From Georgfuchsia sp049276455 (GTDB lineage: Bacteria > Pseudomonadota > Gammaproteobacteria > Burkholderiales > Rhodocyclaceae): a stretch of DNA of 64,000 bases. Below the pieces are notes generated by a model. That model was not told where the DNA came from and did no database searches. It saw nothing but the letters and a program-made list of their open reading frames with translations. The position numbers and the translations under genes are program-made. Shown one piece after another: positions 17,493-26,450 of the stretch. The first letter of the stretch is position 1; every line of letters starts with the position of its first letter. The stretch covers positions 1 to 64,000 of the forward strand of contig JBASWL010000271.1 of assembly GCA_049276455.1 (NCBI GenBank), given 5' to 3'.

Positions 17493-17631
17493 TGCGAATG
17501 GCCTTGACTCAAAAGTATTGCAACTCAGTTACCGGCAAATGCAATTGGCACGAACAAGGATGGAACTCCTGCTGGATTTCCTGAAACCATACTCGGATGA
17601 ATCTGCATGGAGTATGTTCGCCAGGAACTAA
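17473..17631 (+). CDS. Possible 52-residue small protein after ycgR
   Basis: An open frame starting with ATG (MPRAGANANGLD) inside the last 20 bases of ycgR and stopping at TAA 17629-17631, overlapping the end of convergent fliE by 4 bp. It reads as a short helical peptide with LSYRQMQLARTRMELLLDFL and an aromatic tail. It fills the ycgR-fliE gap almost exactly, which favours a real gene, but no family was recognised and it may be chance. Confidence 0.35.
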   Translation: MPRAGANANGLDSKVLQLSYRQMQLARTRMELLLDFLKPYSDESAWSMFARN

Positions 17632-17954
17632 AGTTGCATGCTCATGATGTCGTGATAGGCGGATACCACTTTGTTGCGCACCTGAACCGTGGCCTGGAAA
17701 GCAATGTTGGCCTTGGCTGTGGCGATCATCACCTCATGCAGATTAACGCTGGATGAACCCAGTTCGAAATCCCTGGCCAGACGCTCCGCGTTCTGTTGCG
17801 AACCATTGACTTGATCAAGCGAGTTCTTGAGCAGATCGCCGAAGGCAGAACTTTTACTGTCCTGCACTGCGCCGGCTGAAGCGGTCTTGCCTGACGCGAG
17901 CGCGGAAGCGGCATGAAGTTGACTAATCAAACTATCGAGGGCTTTGACATCCAT
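17628..17954 (-). CDS. fliE: Flagellar hook-basal body protein FliE
   Basis: A 108-residue rod/MS-ring junction protein. The C-terminal block SSSVNLHEVMIATAKANIAFQATVQVRNKVVSAYHDIM is diagnostic. The ATG follows AAGAGGAA. Unusually it is not beside fliF on the same strand: it is a minus-strand gene, separated from fliF by the sigma-54-type activator. Its leader is related to that of flgL, 18 kb away. Confidence 0.95.
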   Translation of the reverse strand: MDVKALDSLISQLHAASALASGKTASAGAVQDSKSSAFGDLLKNSLDQVNGSQQNAERLARDFELGSSSVNLHEVMIATAKANIAFQATVQVRNKVVSAYHDIMSMQL

Positions 17955-18042
17955 TGCGGTTCCTCTTGTTTAATGTGAAAAACAGGCAAGCGGCGAAGCC
18001 GCGAAAACCAGCGAGGTCGAAAAACAACACTTCGTGCGAATT

Positions 18043-18123
18043 GAGCGCAGCGAACAAACCAGTAGCCCCGCCCTGGGGCGGGGATGGGGTGGGGGACGTT
18101 CAATTTGCCTTTGCGTTTTTTTA
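18043..18123 (-). repeat. GC-rich hairpin repeat in the fliE leader (copy C)
   Basis: Contains AGCCCCGCCC / GGGCGGGG complementary arms followed by a G-rich tract and the shared string GTTCAATTTG. The same elements occur in the same order at 36668-36749 upstream of flgL. Similarity extends more weakly to the ribosome site (TTCAC, TTAA, CAAG, GGAA). It lies 3' of the activator gene and 5' of fliE on the minus strand. Confidence 0.7.
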
Positions 18124-18156
18124 ATCATCAGGGGTGCAGTAATCATTCCATGAGCG

Positions 18157-19134
18157 TTAGTTGAAGGCTTCAGCACGGTACTGGCTCAACTTGCTGCGCA
18201 GGGTGCGCTCGCTGATACCCAGTTTCTGCACGGCGAGTTTGCGACTCCAATTCACCGTAGCCAGGGTTTCGAGAATGTGGTTGCGCTCCAGCGACTTCAT
18301 GTCGAGCGGGAACGTTGCTGTAGTGGAGGAGTCGACGCTGTCGGCTTTTGCGCTGGCGGGCAGACTCAGATGCTCGGCTTCGATGCAGGCGCCGTCACTC
18401 AGGATCAAAGTGCGCTGCATGACGTTCTGCAATTCACGCACATTGCCCGGCCAGTGATACTTCAGCAGGGATTGCACGGCAGCGGGTGACAATTCTGGCA
18501 CCGGCTGGGCGCCGGCCGCGCACAGTTGCACCAGCGTGGCCCGCGCCAGCGCGACAATGTCGCCGGGCCGCTGCTTCAGGGCTGCAATCTGCATGGGGAA
18601 TACGTTGAGCCGGTAATACAGATCGGCCCTGAACCTGCCCTGCTCCACCAGCCTGGCCATGTCATTGTTCGATGTGGCAATGATACGCACATCAAGGGCT
18701 ATGGTTTTGCTGCTGCCCACTCTTTCAAGTTCGCGCTCCTGCAGGACACGCAGCAGTTTGGCCTGCAGCGTCAGCGGCATTTCGGATATTTCGTCGAGCA
18801 GTAGCGTGCCCTTTTGCGCCTGCTCGAACTTGCCCGACTGACTGCGGACTGCACCGGTATATGCGCCTTTCTCGGCACCAAACAAGGTGGCCTCCAGCAG
18901 AGTATCTGGAATCGCCGCGCAGTTGACGGCGATGAAGGATCGCGCCGCCCGCTTCGACTGTGCGTGAATGTAGCGCGCGATGACCTCCTTGCCGCAACCG
19001 GTAGGGCCAACCAGCAGAACCGTGGCATCGCTTGCGGCCACCCGCCTGGCAAGATCGAGTAAGGCAATGGACTGACTGTCTTCGGCGACAATGCTTTTGG
19101 CGATGTCTCCAGAACTCATTTCATCTTCCCCCAT
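18157..19134 (-). CDS. Sigma-54-dependent flagellar activator without receiver domain (FlbD/FleQ type)
   Basis: A 325-residue protein. An AAA+ domain begins near residue 20 (Walker A VGPTGCGKEVIARYIH, sigma-54 contact loop GAYTGA, Walker B GTLLLDEISEMPL). The C-terminal Fis-type HTH ends in KLAVQKLGISERTLRSKLSQYR. There is no room for an N-terminal receiver, so activity is probably set by level or partner. The contact loop has Tyr where Phe is most common (GAFTGA); this variant occurs in known activators. ATGs at 19134 and 19119 are both possible. It lies divergent from fliF. Confidence 0.87.
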   Translation of the reverse strand: MGEDEMSSGDIAKSIVAEDSQSIALLDLARRVAASDATVLLVGPTGCGKEVIARYIHAQSKRAARSFIAVNCAAIPDTLLEATLFGAEKGAYTGAVRSQSGKFEQAQKGTLLLDEISEMPLTLQAKLLRVLQERELERVGSSKTIALDVRIIATSNNDMARLVEQGRFRADLYYRLNVFPMQIAALKQRPGDIVALARATLVQLCAAGAQPVPELSPAAVQSLLKYHWPGNVRELQNVMQRTLILSDGACIEAEHLSLPASAKADSVDSSTTATFPLDMKSLERNHILETLATVNWSRKLAVQKLGISERTLRSKLSQYRAEAFN

Positions 19135-19346
19135 ATTCCGCAGCCGACACTTTCTTCAGTGACGGCAAAGATTAGTCCCGCGACAAACCGTCCCGGCCAA
19201 AGAACAGGCAGGCCAACAACCCTTCTGTTTTTGCGACGGCCGATGGCGCAACAGAAGAATAATCATCGCCACGACAGACCCGGTATGTCGCTTTTTCGGG
19301 GAAGCATCGGTCATGAACATCGCACTAATGAAGCAGGAGCACACCC

Positions 19347-20951
19347 ATGGCGGCTGAAGGAAATTCGCTGATCACAAGGCTGCCCGCCCTGCTGGGGCCG
19401 GCCAACATGCCGACGCTGGGGATACTGATCGGACTGGCGGCATTTGTTGCCCTGTTGTTCGGCGCCTGGTCGTGGAGCCAGGCACCGGAATATCGCGTGC
19501 TCTATTCGAATGTTTCCGATCGGGATGGCGGCGATATTGTCGCCGCGCTGCAGAAAATCAACGTGCCCTACAAATTCACCGATGGCGGCGGTGCAATTCT
19601 GGTGCCCGCGCCGTACGTTTACGAGGCGCGTCTGCGCCTGGCCAGTCAGGGCTTGCCCAAAGGCAGTTTGGTGGGTTTCGAATTGATGGAAAACCCCAAG
19701 TTCGGCACCAGCCAGTTCCTCGAACAAGTCAATTACCAGCGTGCGCTGGAAGGTGAACTGGCGCGTTCCATCCAGTCTCTGTCCGCGGTCGCCGGCGCAC
19801 GGGTACATCTGGCCCTGGTCAAACCCTCGGTTTTCTATCGCGAGCAACAAAAGCCAACCGCCTCGGTCATTGTCAATCTTCATCCGGGGCGGAATCTGGA
19901 ACCGGACCAGGTCAGCGCCATCGCGCATCTGGTTTCAAGCAGCATCCCCGACCTGTCGCTGAAAAACATTTCCATCATTGACCAGAACGGCGACCTGCTG
20001 AGCACAGAGCGCAACGCCGGCAATCACGGGATCGATCCCGGCCAGATCAAATATGTGCAGGATCTGGAGCAATCCTATGCGAAGCGGATCGAATCGATTC
20101 TGGCTCCGCTGGTCGGCTACGAAAACGTGCGCGCCCAGGTTACGGCGGACATCGATTTTTCGCAAATCGAAAAGGCCGAGGAACTCTACAAGCCCAATCA
20201 GAATCCGGCGGATGCGGTAATCCGCAGTCAGCAGACCAGCGAATCGAATTCCGGCGCCAGCGCCCAGCCGGGCGGTGTGCCCGGCGCACTCAGCAATCAG
20301 CCCCCTGCCCAGGCCAGCGCACCAATCACGGCGCCGGGCGGCGCCACGGCGGCAGTGAGTAGCACCTCGGGCAATACTCGCAAGGACTCGACCATCAACT
20401 ATGAAATCAACAAAACCATCCGCCATGTGCAACAGCCCTTTGGCGGCATCAAACGCCTTTCTGCCGCCGTGGTGGTTAACTATCGCAAGGTAACCAGCAA
20501 ATCCGGCAAGGTGAGCTATCGTCCGTTGAGCGCGCCGGAACTGGGCCAGATCAACGATCTGGTCAAGGAGGCCATGGGCTACGACAAGGAACGCGGCGAC
20601 ACGCTGAATGTTGCCAACAGCCAGTTCACGATCCCTGAACAGGAAGTCGTAGTGGAAACGCCGTTCTGGAAAAAGCCTTCCACCATCCTGGAAGCCAAGG
20701 ATATTGCCAAACAGTTGTTGATCGCCGGCGTGGCAATATTCCTGGTACTCGGCGTATTGCGTCCGCTACTCAAGGATCTCGCACAGGCACGCACCAGATC
20801 CCTTCCACCGATGATGACGCCAGAAGGGCAAATGATCACGCAGGCGGCATCCACTCAACAAATGGATCTGGAGAAGGTCAAGCAGCTGGCCCGGCAGGAG
20901 CCCAAGCTGGTGGCGAACGTAGTGAAAAACTGGGTGGCCGCAGGTGAGTAG
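19347..20951 (+). CDS. fliF: Flagellar MS-ring protein FliF
   Basis: A 534-residue ring subunit in the inner membrane. There is a transmembrane segment at about 28-48 and the ring-building domain (YRVLYSNVSDRDGGDIVAALQKINVPYKF). GARVHLALVKPSVFYREQQKPTASVIV and a long Gln/Ala/Ser linker follow, then a second transmembrane segment at about 455-475 (LLIAGVAIFLVLGVLRPLL). The cytoplasmic C-terminus binds FliG. The start follows AGGAG. It is first in the fliFGHIJKLMNOPQR operon. Confidence 0.97.
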   Translation: MAAEGNSLITRLPALLGPANMPTLGILIGLAAFVALLFGAWSWSQAPEYRVLYSNVSDRDGGDIVAALQKINVPYKFTDGGGAILVPAPYVYEARLRLASQGLPKGSLVGFELMENPKFGTSQFLEQVNYQRALEGELARSIQSLSAVAGARVHLALVKPSVFYREQQKPTASVIVNLHPGRNLEPDQVSAIAHLVSSSIPDLSLKNISIIDQNGDLLSTERNAGNHGIDPGQIKYVQDLEQSYAKRIESILAPLVGYENVRAQVTADIDFSQIEKAEELYKPNQNPADAVIRSQQTSESNSGASAQPGGVPGALSNQPPAQASAPITAPGGATAAVSSTSGNTRKDSTINYEINKTIRHVQQPFGGIKRLSAAVVVNYRKVTSKSGKVSYRPLSAPELGQINDLVKEAMGYDKERGDTLNVANSQFTIPEQEVVVETPFWKKPSTILEAKDIAKQLLIAGVAIFLVLGVLRPLLKDLAQARTRSLPPMMTPEGQMITQAASTQQMDLEKVKQLARQEPKLVANVVKNWVAAGE

Positions 20952-21939
20952 CGAAGGTCTTCAAAACAGCGCAATTCTGCTGATGTCGCTTGGCGAAGAC
21001 GGCGCCGCCGAGGTATTCAAGCATCTCGCGCCGCGCGAGGTGCAAAAGCTCGGCAAAGCCATGGCAGAACTGAGGAATATCACCCACGAAAAAATTAACT
21101 TTGTTGTCGACGCATTTCGCAGCGAGGCTGGCGATCAGGTCATTGGCGGCATGGCCTCGGATGAATATATCCGCAACGTGTTGAAAAAGGCGCTGGGCGA
21201 CGATCGCGCCGTCGGGCTGATTGAGCGCATCCTGCACGGCGGCGACACCAGCGGCATAGAAGGCCTCAAATGGATGGACTCGGCAGGGGTCGCCGATCTC
21301 ATCAAGAATGAGCATCCGCAAATCATTGCAACCATTCTGGTCCATCTGGATCGTGATCAGGCATCGGAAATCCTGAGTCACTTTACCGAACGCCTGCGCA
21401 ATGACGTGGTGCTGCGCATCGCCACGCTCGATGGCATACAGCCCGCCGCCCTGCGTGAGTTGAACGATGTGCTGACCACGCTGCTCTCGGGTAATGACAA
21501 TCTCAAGAAAACCCGCATGGGTGGCGTGCAGACTGTAGCGGAAATTCTCAACTTCATCGGCACCAATCTGGAAGCATCGGTCATTGAGGGTGTGCGCGAA
21601 CACGACCCCGAGCTCGCTCTGCAGATCCAGGACGAGATGTTCGTATTCGAGAACCTGATCGATCTGGACGACCACGGCATGCAGTTGGTTCTGCGCGAGG
21701 TGCAATCCGAGTCGCTGCTGATAGCACTCAAGGGGTCAAGTGAGCCCATGCGAGAGAAAATCTTCAAGAACATGTCACAGCGTGCCGCCGAAATGCTGCG
21801 TGATGATCTGGAGTCCAAGGGACCGGTTCGTCTCTCGGAGGTGGAAGCGGAACAAAAGGAAATACTGAAGATCGTGCGCAAACTCGCCGACGAAGGCCAG
21901 ATTATCATCGGCGGCAAGGGAGAAGAGACCTATGTCTAG
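20944..21939 (+). CDS. fliG: Flagellar motor switch protein FliG
   Basis: A 331-residue rotor protein. It starts with GTG, overlapping the fliF stop by 8 bp, which indicates coupling. It has the N-terminal SSEGLQNSAILLMSLGEDGAAEVFKHL, the middle EHPQIIATILVHLDRDQASEIL, and the C-terminal torque helix region (IDLDDHGMQLVLREV, MSQRAAEMLRDDLESKGPVRLSEVE) with alternating charged residues that face MotA. All usual domains are intact. Confidence 0.97.
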   Translation: MSSEGLQNSAILLMSLGEDGAAEVFKHLAPREVQKLGKAMAELRNITHEKINFVVDAFRSEAGDQVIGGMASDEYIRNVLKKALGDDRAVGLIERILHGGDTSGIEGLKWMDSAGVADLIKNEHPQIIATILVHLDRDQASEILSHFTERLRNDVVLRIATLDGIQPAALRELNDVLTTLLSGNDNLKKTRMGGVQTVAEILNFIGTNLEASVIEGVREHDPELALQIQDEMFVFENLIDLDDHGMQLVLREVQSESLLIALKGSSEPMREKIFKNMSQRAAEMLRDDLESKGPVRLSEVEAEQKEILKIVRKLADEGQIIIGGKGEETYV

Positions 21940-22591
21940 CGACACTCCCATGATTCCGAAAGATCAGATCACTGCCTATGAGTTCTGGAAGATGGAAGAC
22001 TTCAACCAGAGCAGACGAAGCGTGGCCAAGACCGAGTTGCTGACCGTGAAACAGCTTGAAGGTCTGCACGAGAAGGCCCGCGCCGAAGGCTACGCCGCGG
22101 GCTACAAGCAGGGGGAGGAGCAAGTCGCTCTTGAATTGAGCCACCTGCGCTCGCTGATGAGCGATCTCGATCGTGAACTGCAGCACTTTGATCAGGGCAT
22201 CGCGGACAACCTGGTTGACCTGGCGCTGGAGATGACTCGCCAACTCCTGCGCAACAGCCTGACCCGGCACCCGGAACTGGTAGTGGAAGTCGTGAAGGAA
22301 GCCATGCAAGCGCTGCCGCCGTTCGGCGAGCACGCCCAGCTCCTGCTCAATCCGAGGGACGCGATGCTGGTGCGCGCCAAGATTGGCGAGCAGCTGATGC
22401 ATTCCAGATGGAAACTGATTGAAGACTCGTCGATCGAACCTGGCGGCTGCCGTGTGCAGACTGCCAGCATGGAAATAGACGGCACGCTGCAGACACGATG
22501 GCAGCGTCTGGCCGCCACTCTGGCGCGCAACGACGTCTGGTATCACGATCCTGTCAATGATGTCGTGGTGGAAGGAGAACCGGTGCCATGA
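21932..22591 (+). CDS. fliH: Flagellar export ATPase regulator FliH
   Basis: A 219-residue stator-like regulator of FliI. It has a helical, Gln/Glu-rich N-terminal half (GLHEKARAEGYAAGYKQGEEQ), then a C-terminal domain (LVDLALEMTRQLLRNSLTRHPELVVEVV, GGCRVQTASMEIDGTLQTRWQRL) typical of FliH. The GYAAGY stretch resembles the family glycine-repeat region in short form. It overlaps fliG by 8 bp and fliI by 4 bp. Confidence 0.93.
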   Translation: MSSDTPMIPKDQITAYEFWKMEDFNQSRRSVAKTELLTVKQLEGLHEKARAEGYAAGYKQGEEQVALELSHLRSLMSDLDRELQHFDQGIADNLVDLALEMTRQLLRNSLTRHPELVVEVVKEAMQALPPFGEHAQLLLNPRDAMLVRAKIGEQLMHSRWKLIEDSSIEPGGCRVQTASMEIDGTLQTRWQRLAATLARNDVWYHDPVNDVVVEGEPVP

Positions 22592-24042
22592 ACGGCAGGG
22601 TCGCCACCAGTTCCTTGCATGGACACAGCCGGCGCTGGTCTGCTTTTCTGTCTGATTGCCGCAGCACCGTGGCGGACTCAAGCCCGTTGCAATCCAGCGG
22701 CCACCTGACACGGGTCGCCGGACTGGTGCTGGAGGCGGTGGGACTCAAACTCGCTGTCGGCAGTGGCTGCCAGGTGTTGCTGCCCAACGGCAACAATATG
22801 GAAGCCGAAGTGGTTGGCTTCCATGGCGAGCGGCTGTTCCTGATGCCGACCAACGAAGTATACGGACTGGCGCCGGGCGCAAAGGTGATTCCCATTGAAC
22901 CGCCGGTGCGCGCCCCTCAACTCGATATACCCTATTTGCCGCGTCGACGCGCGATGGATCAGGCCAAACGGATACCGGTCGGGGCCGCCCTGTTAGGCCG
23001 CGTACTCGATGGCGCAGGTCGTCCGCTGGACAAACTTGGTCCGCTCAATCTGGAACATAGCGTGCCGCTGCACAGCCGCCCCTGCAATCCGCTGGAACGG
23101 GAGCCCATCCGCGAACCGCTCGACGTCGGCGTACGCGCAATCAACGCCCTGTGCCCCATCGGACGCGGTCAGCGCATGGGGCTGTTTGCGGGCAGCGGTG
23201 TCGGCAAGAGCATATTGCTTGGCATGATGGCGCGTTTCACCAGCGCGGACGTGACAGTAGTCGGCCTGATCGGCGAGCGTGGCCGCGAAGTCAAGGAGTT
23301 CATCGAAAACATCCTTGACACAGAAGGCATGGCCCGTTCGGTAGTCGTTGCAGCGCCGGCAGACACTTCACCCCTGCTGCGCCTGCAAGGCGCCGCATAT
23401 GCAACGGCCATTGCAGAGTACTTCCGCGATCAGGGCAAGAGTGTGCTGTTGATCATGGATTCCCTGACGCGGTATGCCATGGCGCAACGCGAAATCGCGC
23501 TCGCCATCGGCGAACCTCCGGCGACCAAGGGTTACCCGCCGTCGGTCTTCGCACGTCTGCCGCAACTGGTCGAGCGGGCCGGCAACGGTGGCCCCAATGG
23601 CGGTTCGATTACGGCCTTCTATACGGTACTGACCGAGGGTGACGATCAGCAGGATCCCATCGCCGACTCGGCCCGCGCCATTCTCGACGGACATATCGTC
23701 CTGTCGAGGACTCTTGCGGATCAGGGACACTATCCCGCCATCGACATCGAATCCTCAATCAGCCGGGCGATGAACGCCCTGGTTGATGCGCGGCATTTCG
23801 AGCTGGTACGACACTTTCGTTCACTCTATGCAAGGTATCAGCGCAGTCGCGACCTGATCAGCGTCGGCGCCTACCAGACCGGATCGGACCCGCAGCTTGA
23901 CCAGGCGATCACCCTGCTGCCCAGACTGGAAGAATTTCTGCGCCAGAACATGAATCAACGCGAGAGCTATGCCAACAGTTTGCAAAAGCTGATGCCGCTA
24001 TTCAACGATATGCCAGATGAGGCAACAGGAACACATCCATGA
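22588..24042 (+). CDS. fliI: Flagellum-specific export ATPase FliI
   Basis: A 484-residue F1-beta-like ATPase. Walker A AGSGVGKS is at about 201-208 and Walker B VLLIMDSLTRYAMAQRE near 290. GEPPATKGYPPSVFARLPQL and the ADQGHYPAIDIESSISRAM block identify FliI rather than a virulence homologue, as does the setting between fliH and fliJ. It energises type III export together with FliH and FliJ. Confidence 0.97.
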   Translation: MNGRVATSSLHGHSRRWSAFLSDCRSTVADSSPLQSSGHLTRVAGLVLEAVGLKLAVGSGCQVLLPNGNNMEAEVVGFHGERLFLMPTNEVYGLAPGAKVIPIEPPVRAPQLDIPYLPRRRAMDQAKRIPVGAALLGRVLDGAGRPLDKLGPLNLEHSVPLHSRPCNPLEREPIREPLDVGVRAINALCPIGRGQRMGLFAGSGVGKSILLGMMARFTSADVTVVGLIGERGREVKEFIENILDTEGMARSVVVAAPADTSPLLRLQGAAYATAIAEYFRDQGKSVLLIMDSLTRYAMAQREIALAIGEPPATKGYPPSVFARLPQLVERAGNGGPNGGSITAFYTVLTEGDDQQDPIADSARAILDGHIVLSRTLADQGHYPAIDIESSISRAMNALVDARHFELVRHFRSLYARYQRSRDLISVGAYQTGSDPQLDQAITLLPRLEEFLRQNMNQRESYANSLQKLMPLFNDMPDEATGTHP

Positions 24043-24488
24043 ACAATACTTTCAGCTTGCAAAGTCTGTTGGACCTTGCCCGGTCCCACACCAATACCGC
24101 AGCCCGTAACCTGGGACATTCATTCACCCGCGAGCAAGTGGAAGAGCAAAAACTGCAAATGCTGACCAATTACCGGATCGACTATCTGGCAAATTTTCAG
24201 CAATCCTTGCAGAAAGGCATCAGCCCGGCCAGTTGGGGAAACTATCAGGAATTCATGAACAAACTGGATTTGGCCGTTAAGCAGCAATCAGAGGTCGTGG
24301 CGCATTGGCGGCGCCAGGCAGTTGTGTCACGTCAGGAACTCGAGGCGCAACAGCGCCGCCTCAAGTCCTACGACACCCTGTCGCAACGCCATCACAAGGC
24401 CGTTTCCCGGCAAGAAGGAGTCAGGGAGCAAAAGGAACATGACGAATATGCCGCCACGGCCTACGCCAGACTGGTAAACGCCGAGTAA
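24039..24488 (+). CDS. fliJ: Flagellar export chaperone/ATPase stalk FliJ
   Basis: A 149-residue, almost wholly coiled-coil protein (LLDLARSHTNTAARNL, EQKLQMLTNYRIDYLANFQ, LKSYDTLSQRHHKAVSRQE) with the length, charge and position of FliJ. It starts within the last 4 bp of fliI. FliJ inserts into the FliI ring and contacts FlhA. Confidence 0.92.
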   Translation: MNNTFSLQSLLDLARSHTNTAARNLGHSFTREQVEEQKLQMLTNYRIDYLANFQQSLQKGISPASWGNYQEFMNKLDLAVKQQSEVVAHWRRQAVVSRQELEAQQRRLKSYDTLSQRHHKAVSRQEGVREQKEHDEYAATAYARLVNAE

Positions 24489-24522
24489 CAGCGGATCTCG
24501 ATAACGAAAGCCGGTAAATCCA

Positions 24523-25749
24523 ATGGACCTTCAATTCAGCAACCCGATCACTTCGCCGAGCGTGTCCACGGTTGCGCCCGGTAATGGGATACAGAGTGAA
24601 CAACTTGATGTACCTGCCGATGGCGCCAGCACCAGTTTCGCCCAATTGCTTGCCCAGACGCTCCCACACGGAAACGCACGAACAGTACCGGTAGCGCTCA
24701 AGGTTTCTGGCACGGACTCAAAGGATCAAAAAATCCCCATTAAGGCTGACCTGACATCCCAAACGGCATCAATAATATCCGCCATTGTTATCGCCGACGA
24801 TCAGAAAACGACCATCCCCAATCCCCACTCTTCGCTTGATTCGTCAGAATCCGGCATTGAAGTTGCTGTACCGATCATTGCCAGCTTCATGCAGGCACAG
24901 CAAGCTGCTGGCGCAAAGACAATAAGCGACGGCGAGTCAACCTGCGTTCCCTTCCCGGTTTCCATCGTCCCAAAATCCGCATCTTTAATTGCGGCCACAA
25001 CAAATCCAACGGCCCAACCAGGTACGGTCGAGGCTCAAACGCCGCAGGTCACTCCTGGTCTCGCATTGAAAACTGAACACAGCACGACCTTTGCAATGGC
25101 CCAACCGGGTACGGTCGAGGTACAAACGCCGCAAGTCAATCCTGGTTTCGCATTGAAAACTGAACACAGCGCGACCTTTGAAACGATTGCTCTTACGGAA
25201 AAACCGGTTATTCGGGAAATGGGTTTCAACGCAATGCATACGGATCGCATTGCTTCAATGCCATCCCCCACTCCATCCACGGGACAAGCAATACCGACAC
25301 AGCAACTGGCCCTGCCGGCACCGCTCGGAAGCTATGACTGGAACAGCCAGCTAGGTCAACGTATCGTGTGGATGAGCGGCCAGCAGAATCAAGTCGCGAA
25401 CATCAGCATCAACCCACCGGAACTGGGTCCTGTCGAACTGCGCCTGACGCTGGATAACCAGCAATCCACCCAAAATGCCACGCTGCACTTCGTATCGCCG
25501 CATGCAGCGGTACGCGAAGCCATCGAGACCTCCATGCCGCGACTGAGGGAATTGATGGCTGACGCCGGCATCACCCTTGGCAATGCAACCGTAAGCGGCG
25601 AGTCGTACCCGCAACAGCAGACTTTCGGGCAGGAATCGACTGCCGCAAAAAATACCGCCACCCTGTCCTCCGGAAAATCCGGTGCGATCGAAGCGATGCC
25701 ACCTTCAGCTAGTAGTCGGGGCAGCACGCTGTTGGATACCTTTGCATGA
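24523..25749 (+). CDS. fliK: Flagellar hook-length control protein FliK
   Basis: A 408-residue secreted ruler. The conserved C-terminal Flg_hook domain (about 275-370) has LGQRIVWMSGQQNQVANISI, NPPELGPVELRLTLD and MPRLRELMADAGITLGNATV. The N-terminal ruler portion is low-complexity and contains a perfect-frame tandem duplication of 29 residues (units starting AQPGTVE). The gene order fliJ-fliK-fliL is the standard one. A ruler lengthened by repeat expansion could alter hook length. Confidence 0.92.
   Translation: MDLQFSNPITSPSVSTVAPGNGIQSEQLDVPADGASTSFAQLLAQTLPHGNARTVPVALKVSGTDSKDQKIPIKADLTSQTASIISAIVIADDQKTTIPNPHSSLDSSESGIEVAVPIIASFMQAQQAAGAKTISDGESTCVPFPVSIVPKSASLIAATTNPTAQPGTVEAQTPQVTPGLALKTEHSTTFAMAQPGTVEVQTPQVNPGFALKTEHSATFETIALTEKPVIREMGFNAMHTDRIASMPSPTPSTGQAIPTQQLALPAPLGSYDWNSQLGQRIVWMSGQQNQVANISINPPELGPVELRLTLDNQQSTQNATLHFVSPHAAVREAIETSMPRLRELMADAGITLGNATVSGESYPQQQTFGQESTAAKNTATLSSGKSGAIEAMPPSASSRGSTLLDTFA
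25012..25185 (+). repeat. Tandem 87-bp duplication inside fliK
   Basis: Two consecutive 87-bp units, 25012-25098 and 25099-25185, are highly similar and preserve the reading frame (29 codons each). Differences are scattered, so the duplication is not the most recent event. It lies in the variable ruler part. Confidence 0.8.
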
Positions 25750-25775
25750 ATCAAGCAGACTAACGAGGAAATATC

Positions 25776-26438
25776 TTGGACACCGCTATCACCGAAAATT
25801 CTGGCATCAGTGTCGATGAAGAGCAGAAACCCGTACGCCGCAAGCGTCTTCCGCTCATCATTGCCACACTAGTGTTGCTTGTCGCCATAGGCGGCGGCGC
25901 CTCCTGGTTCATGAGCCAGGAGCATGCGACGACGAACGACGTACCGGTACAGAAAAAGGAATCGGCGCCGACCTACGTCCCGATCTACGTCCCGCTCGAA
26001 AGCTTCACCGTGAATCTTCAGTATGAAGGCAGCGATCAGTTTCTGCAGGTTGTCATGAGCCTGAAGATTTCCGAAGAATCCACGGCAGAAAAGTTGAAAA
26101 CTTTCATGCCCGAAGTTCGCAATCGCCTGCTGTTTCTGTTATCCAGCAAGCGCGCCTCCGAACTGACAACAACCGCTGGCAAGGAAAAGCTCAGCCGCGA
26201 AATCATGGCCGAGGTGAATCGGCTGCTTGACCCTGACGCGGCAGGAAATCGGCCATCCGAGGATAGCGTGGCCGCTGCTGCTCCAGACGGTTTGGCTGCC
26301 CAGATTGCCGCATTGGATGCACCAACTGTATCTGATGTTGCCACGGCACCTCTACCTGCAGCGGAAATGGAACCTCCTGTTGCGCCGGAGGACTTGCCTG
26401 TCCTTGGCGTCATATTCACCTCATTCCTCATCCAGTAG
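25776..26438 (+). CDS. fliL: Flagellar basal-body protein FliL with C-terminal insert
   Basis: A 220-residue single-pass inner-membrane protein (TM about 25-45: LIIATLVLLVAIGGGASWF). The periplasmic domain is YVPLESFTVNLQYEGSDQFLQV. Translation appears to start at TTG 25776 after GAGGAAA. The FliL fold normally runs directly from NRLLDP to the terminal VLGVIFTSFLIQ; here an Ala/Pro-rich stretch of about 45 residues is inserted between them. It supports stator function around the motor. Confidence 0.92.
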   Translation: MDTAITENSGISVDEEQKPVRRKRLPLIIATLVLLVAIGGGASWFMSQEHATTNDVPVQKKESAPTYVPIYVPLESFTVNLQYEGSDQFLQVVMSLKISEESTAEKLKTFMPEVRNRLLFLLSSKRASELTTTAGKEKLSREIMAEVNRLLDPDAAGNRPSEDSVAAAAPDGLAAQIAALDAPTVSDVATAPLPAAEMEPPVAPEDLPVLGVIFTSFLIQ

Positions 26439-26450
26439 CGCAACAATATA

